This document shows positions 63,680-64,000 of a stretch of DNA of 64,000 nt, piece by piece. Every line of letters starts with the position of its first letter. Positions within the stretch are counted from its first letter, which is position 1. The notes beneath the pieces were generated by a model. The model was not told the DNA's origin and searched no databases. It saw nothing but the letters and a program-made list of their open reading frames with translations. Position numbers and translations under genes: made by a program. Source of the DNA: Ahniella affigens (GTDB taxonomy: Bacteria > Pseudomonadota > Gammaproteobacteria > Xanthomonadales > Ahniellaceae); NCBI RefSeq assembly GCF_003015185.1, contig NZ_CP027860.1, forward strand, positions 3,224,001-3,288,000. The letters are read 5' to 3'.

Positions 63680-64000
63680 ATGAGCGAACTTCGCCACGCC
63701 GAACCAAGACCGCATGCCAGCAGCGAGCCCTATCTGCATCGGGTGCTGCGCGCACAGGTTTACGACGTGGCCGAAGAAACCCCATTGGAGCGCGCGCCAC
63801 GCCTGTCCAAGCGACTCGGCACGCTGGTGATGCTGAAGCGCGAGGATCTGCAACCGGTCTTCTCTTTCAAGCTCCGCGGCGCCTACAACAAGATGCGGCA
63901 ACTCAGCACTGCGGAGCGGGCGCGCGGCGTGATCTGCGCGTCGGCGGGCAATCACGCGCAAGGTGTGGCACTCGCGGGCCGCAGGTTGGGTGTACGCGCG
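63680..64000 (+). CDS. ilvA: Threonine ammonia-lyase, N-terminal part (cut by window end)
   Basis: The first 107 codons are visible. The PLP Lys is in [12 protein letters not shown], followed by the [10 protein letters not shown] phosphate-binding loop, both typical of biosynthetic threonine deaminase. It starts 12 bases after the ilvE stop and supplies 2-oxobutyrate for isoleucine. Any C-terminal regulatory domain is outside the window. Confidence 0.95.
   Translation, partial: MSELRHAEPRPHASSEPYLHRVLRAQVYDVAEETPLERAPRLSKRLGTLVMLKREDLQPVFSFKLRGAYNKMRQLSTAERARGVICASAGNHAQGVALAGRRLGVRA

Overview
The window looks like chromosomal DNA of a GC-rich gammaproteobacterium, most likely of the order Lysobacterales (Xanthomonadales). 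The leuS-lptE-holA-nadD run and the serC-serA-pheA-hisC-aroA run are gammaproteobacterial arrangements. The many large secreted propeller proteins, the REP-type palindromes and the shared C-terminal F-x-D-G-F-E tails fit a free-living relative of Dokdonella or Ahniella; this genus-level guess is weak. No phage, plasmid, transposase, CRISPR, rRNA or tRNA gene was seen.

Layout. 1-5.5 kb: a truncated delta-60 repeat protein, a Ser/Thr kinase with its ECF-like sigma factor, and a secreted beta-helix protein. 5.6-10.6 kb: housekeeping genes nadD, holA, lptE and leuS. 10.9-17.4 kb: a membrane-anchored winged-helix regulator with a beta-propeller, an EF-G paralogue and a YfcC-type transporter, then a tandem REP array. 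17.9-26.4 kb: a 1072-residue sortilin/BNR-like secreted protein, a two-component system divergent from a Spy/CpxP-like gene, a Gly/Ala-rich secreted protein, a DUF1801 protein and a beta-barrel protein. 26.5-32.4 kb: thiD, the tryptophan-catabolic pair kynU and ACMSD, an omega-amidase-like nitrilase, a second REP array, a methyltransferase and a SRAP protein. 32.4-38.6 kb: serine and aromatic amino acid biosynthesis. 38.8-42.1 kb: a WS/DGAT acyltransferase with a histone-like tail, and photolyase. 42.3-56.5 kb: an extracellular-protein region with two giant 14-repeat FG-GAP proteins, a penicillin acylase, a small secreted protein, a LuxR-type regulator with a degenerate receiver, and a CGTase-like amylase. 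57.7-64 kb: an attenuated isoleucine/valine operon, ilvL-ilvD-ilvC-ilvB-ilvH-ilvE-ilvA (ilvA is cut by the window end).

The most unusual signal is not a protein. A 146-bp element built of five consecutive hairpins occurs at about 49.7, 54.2 and 57.4 kb, with a diverged copy at 49.5 kb, two 62-bp derivatives holding only the two end hairpins (40.5 and 62.6 kb), and a lone hairpin at 48.5 kb. Several base-pair changes between copies are compensated on the other arm. The element usually follows a stop codon in one fixed orientation, and one short copy lies inside the ilv operon. I do not recognise it as a named repeat family. Other notable points are a complete attenuator with a nearly leaderless leader peptide, the pseudo-receiver regulator, the shared secreted-protein tail and the Lys/Arg-rich tail on the wax-ester synthase.
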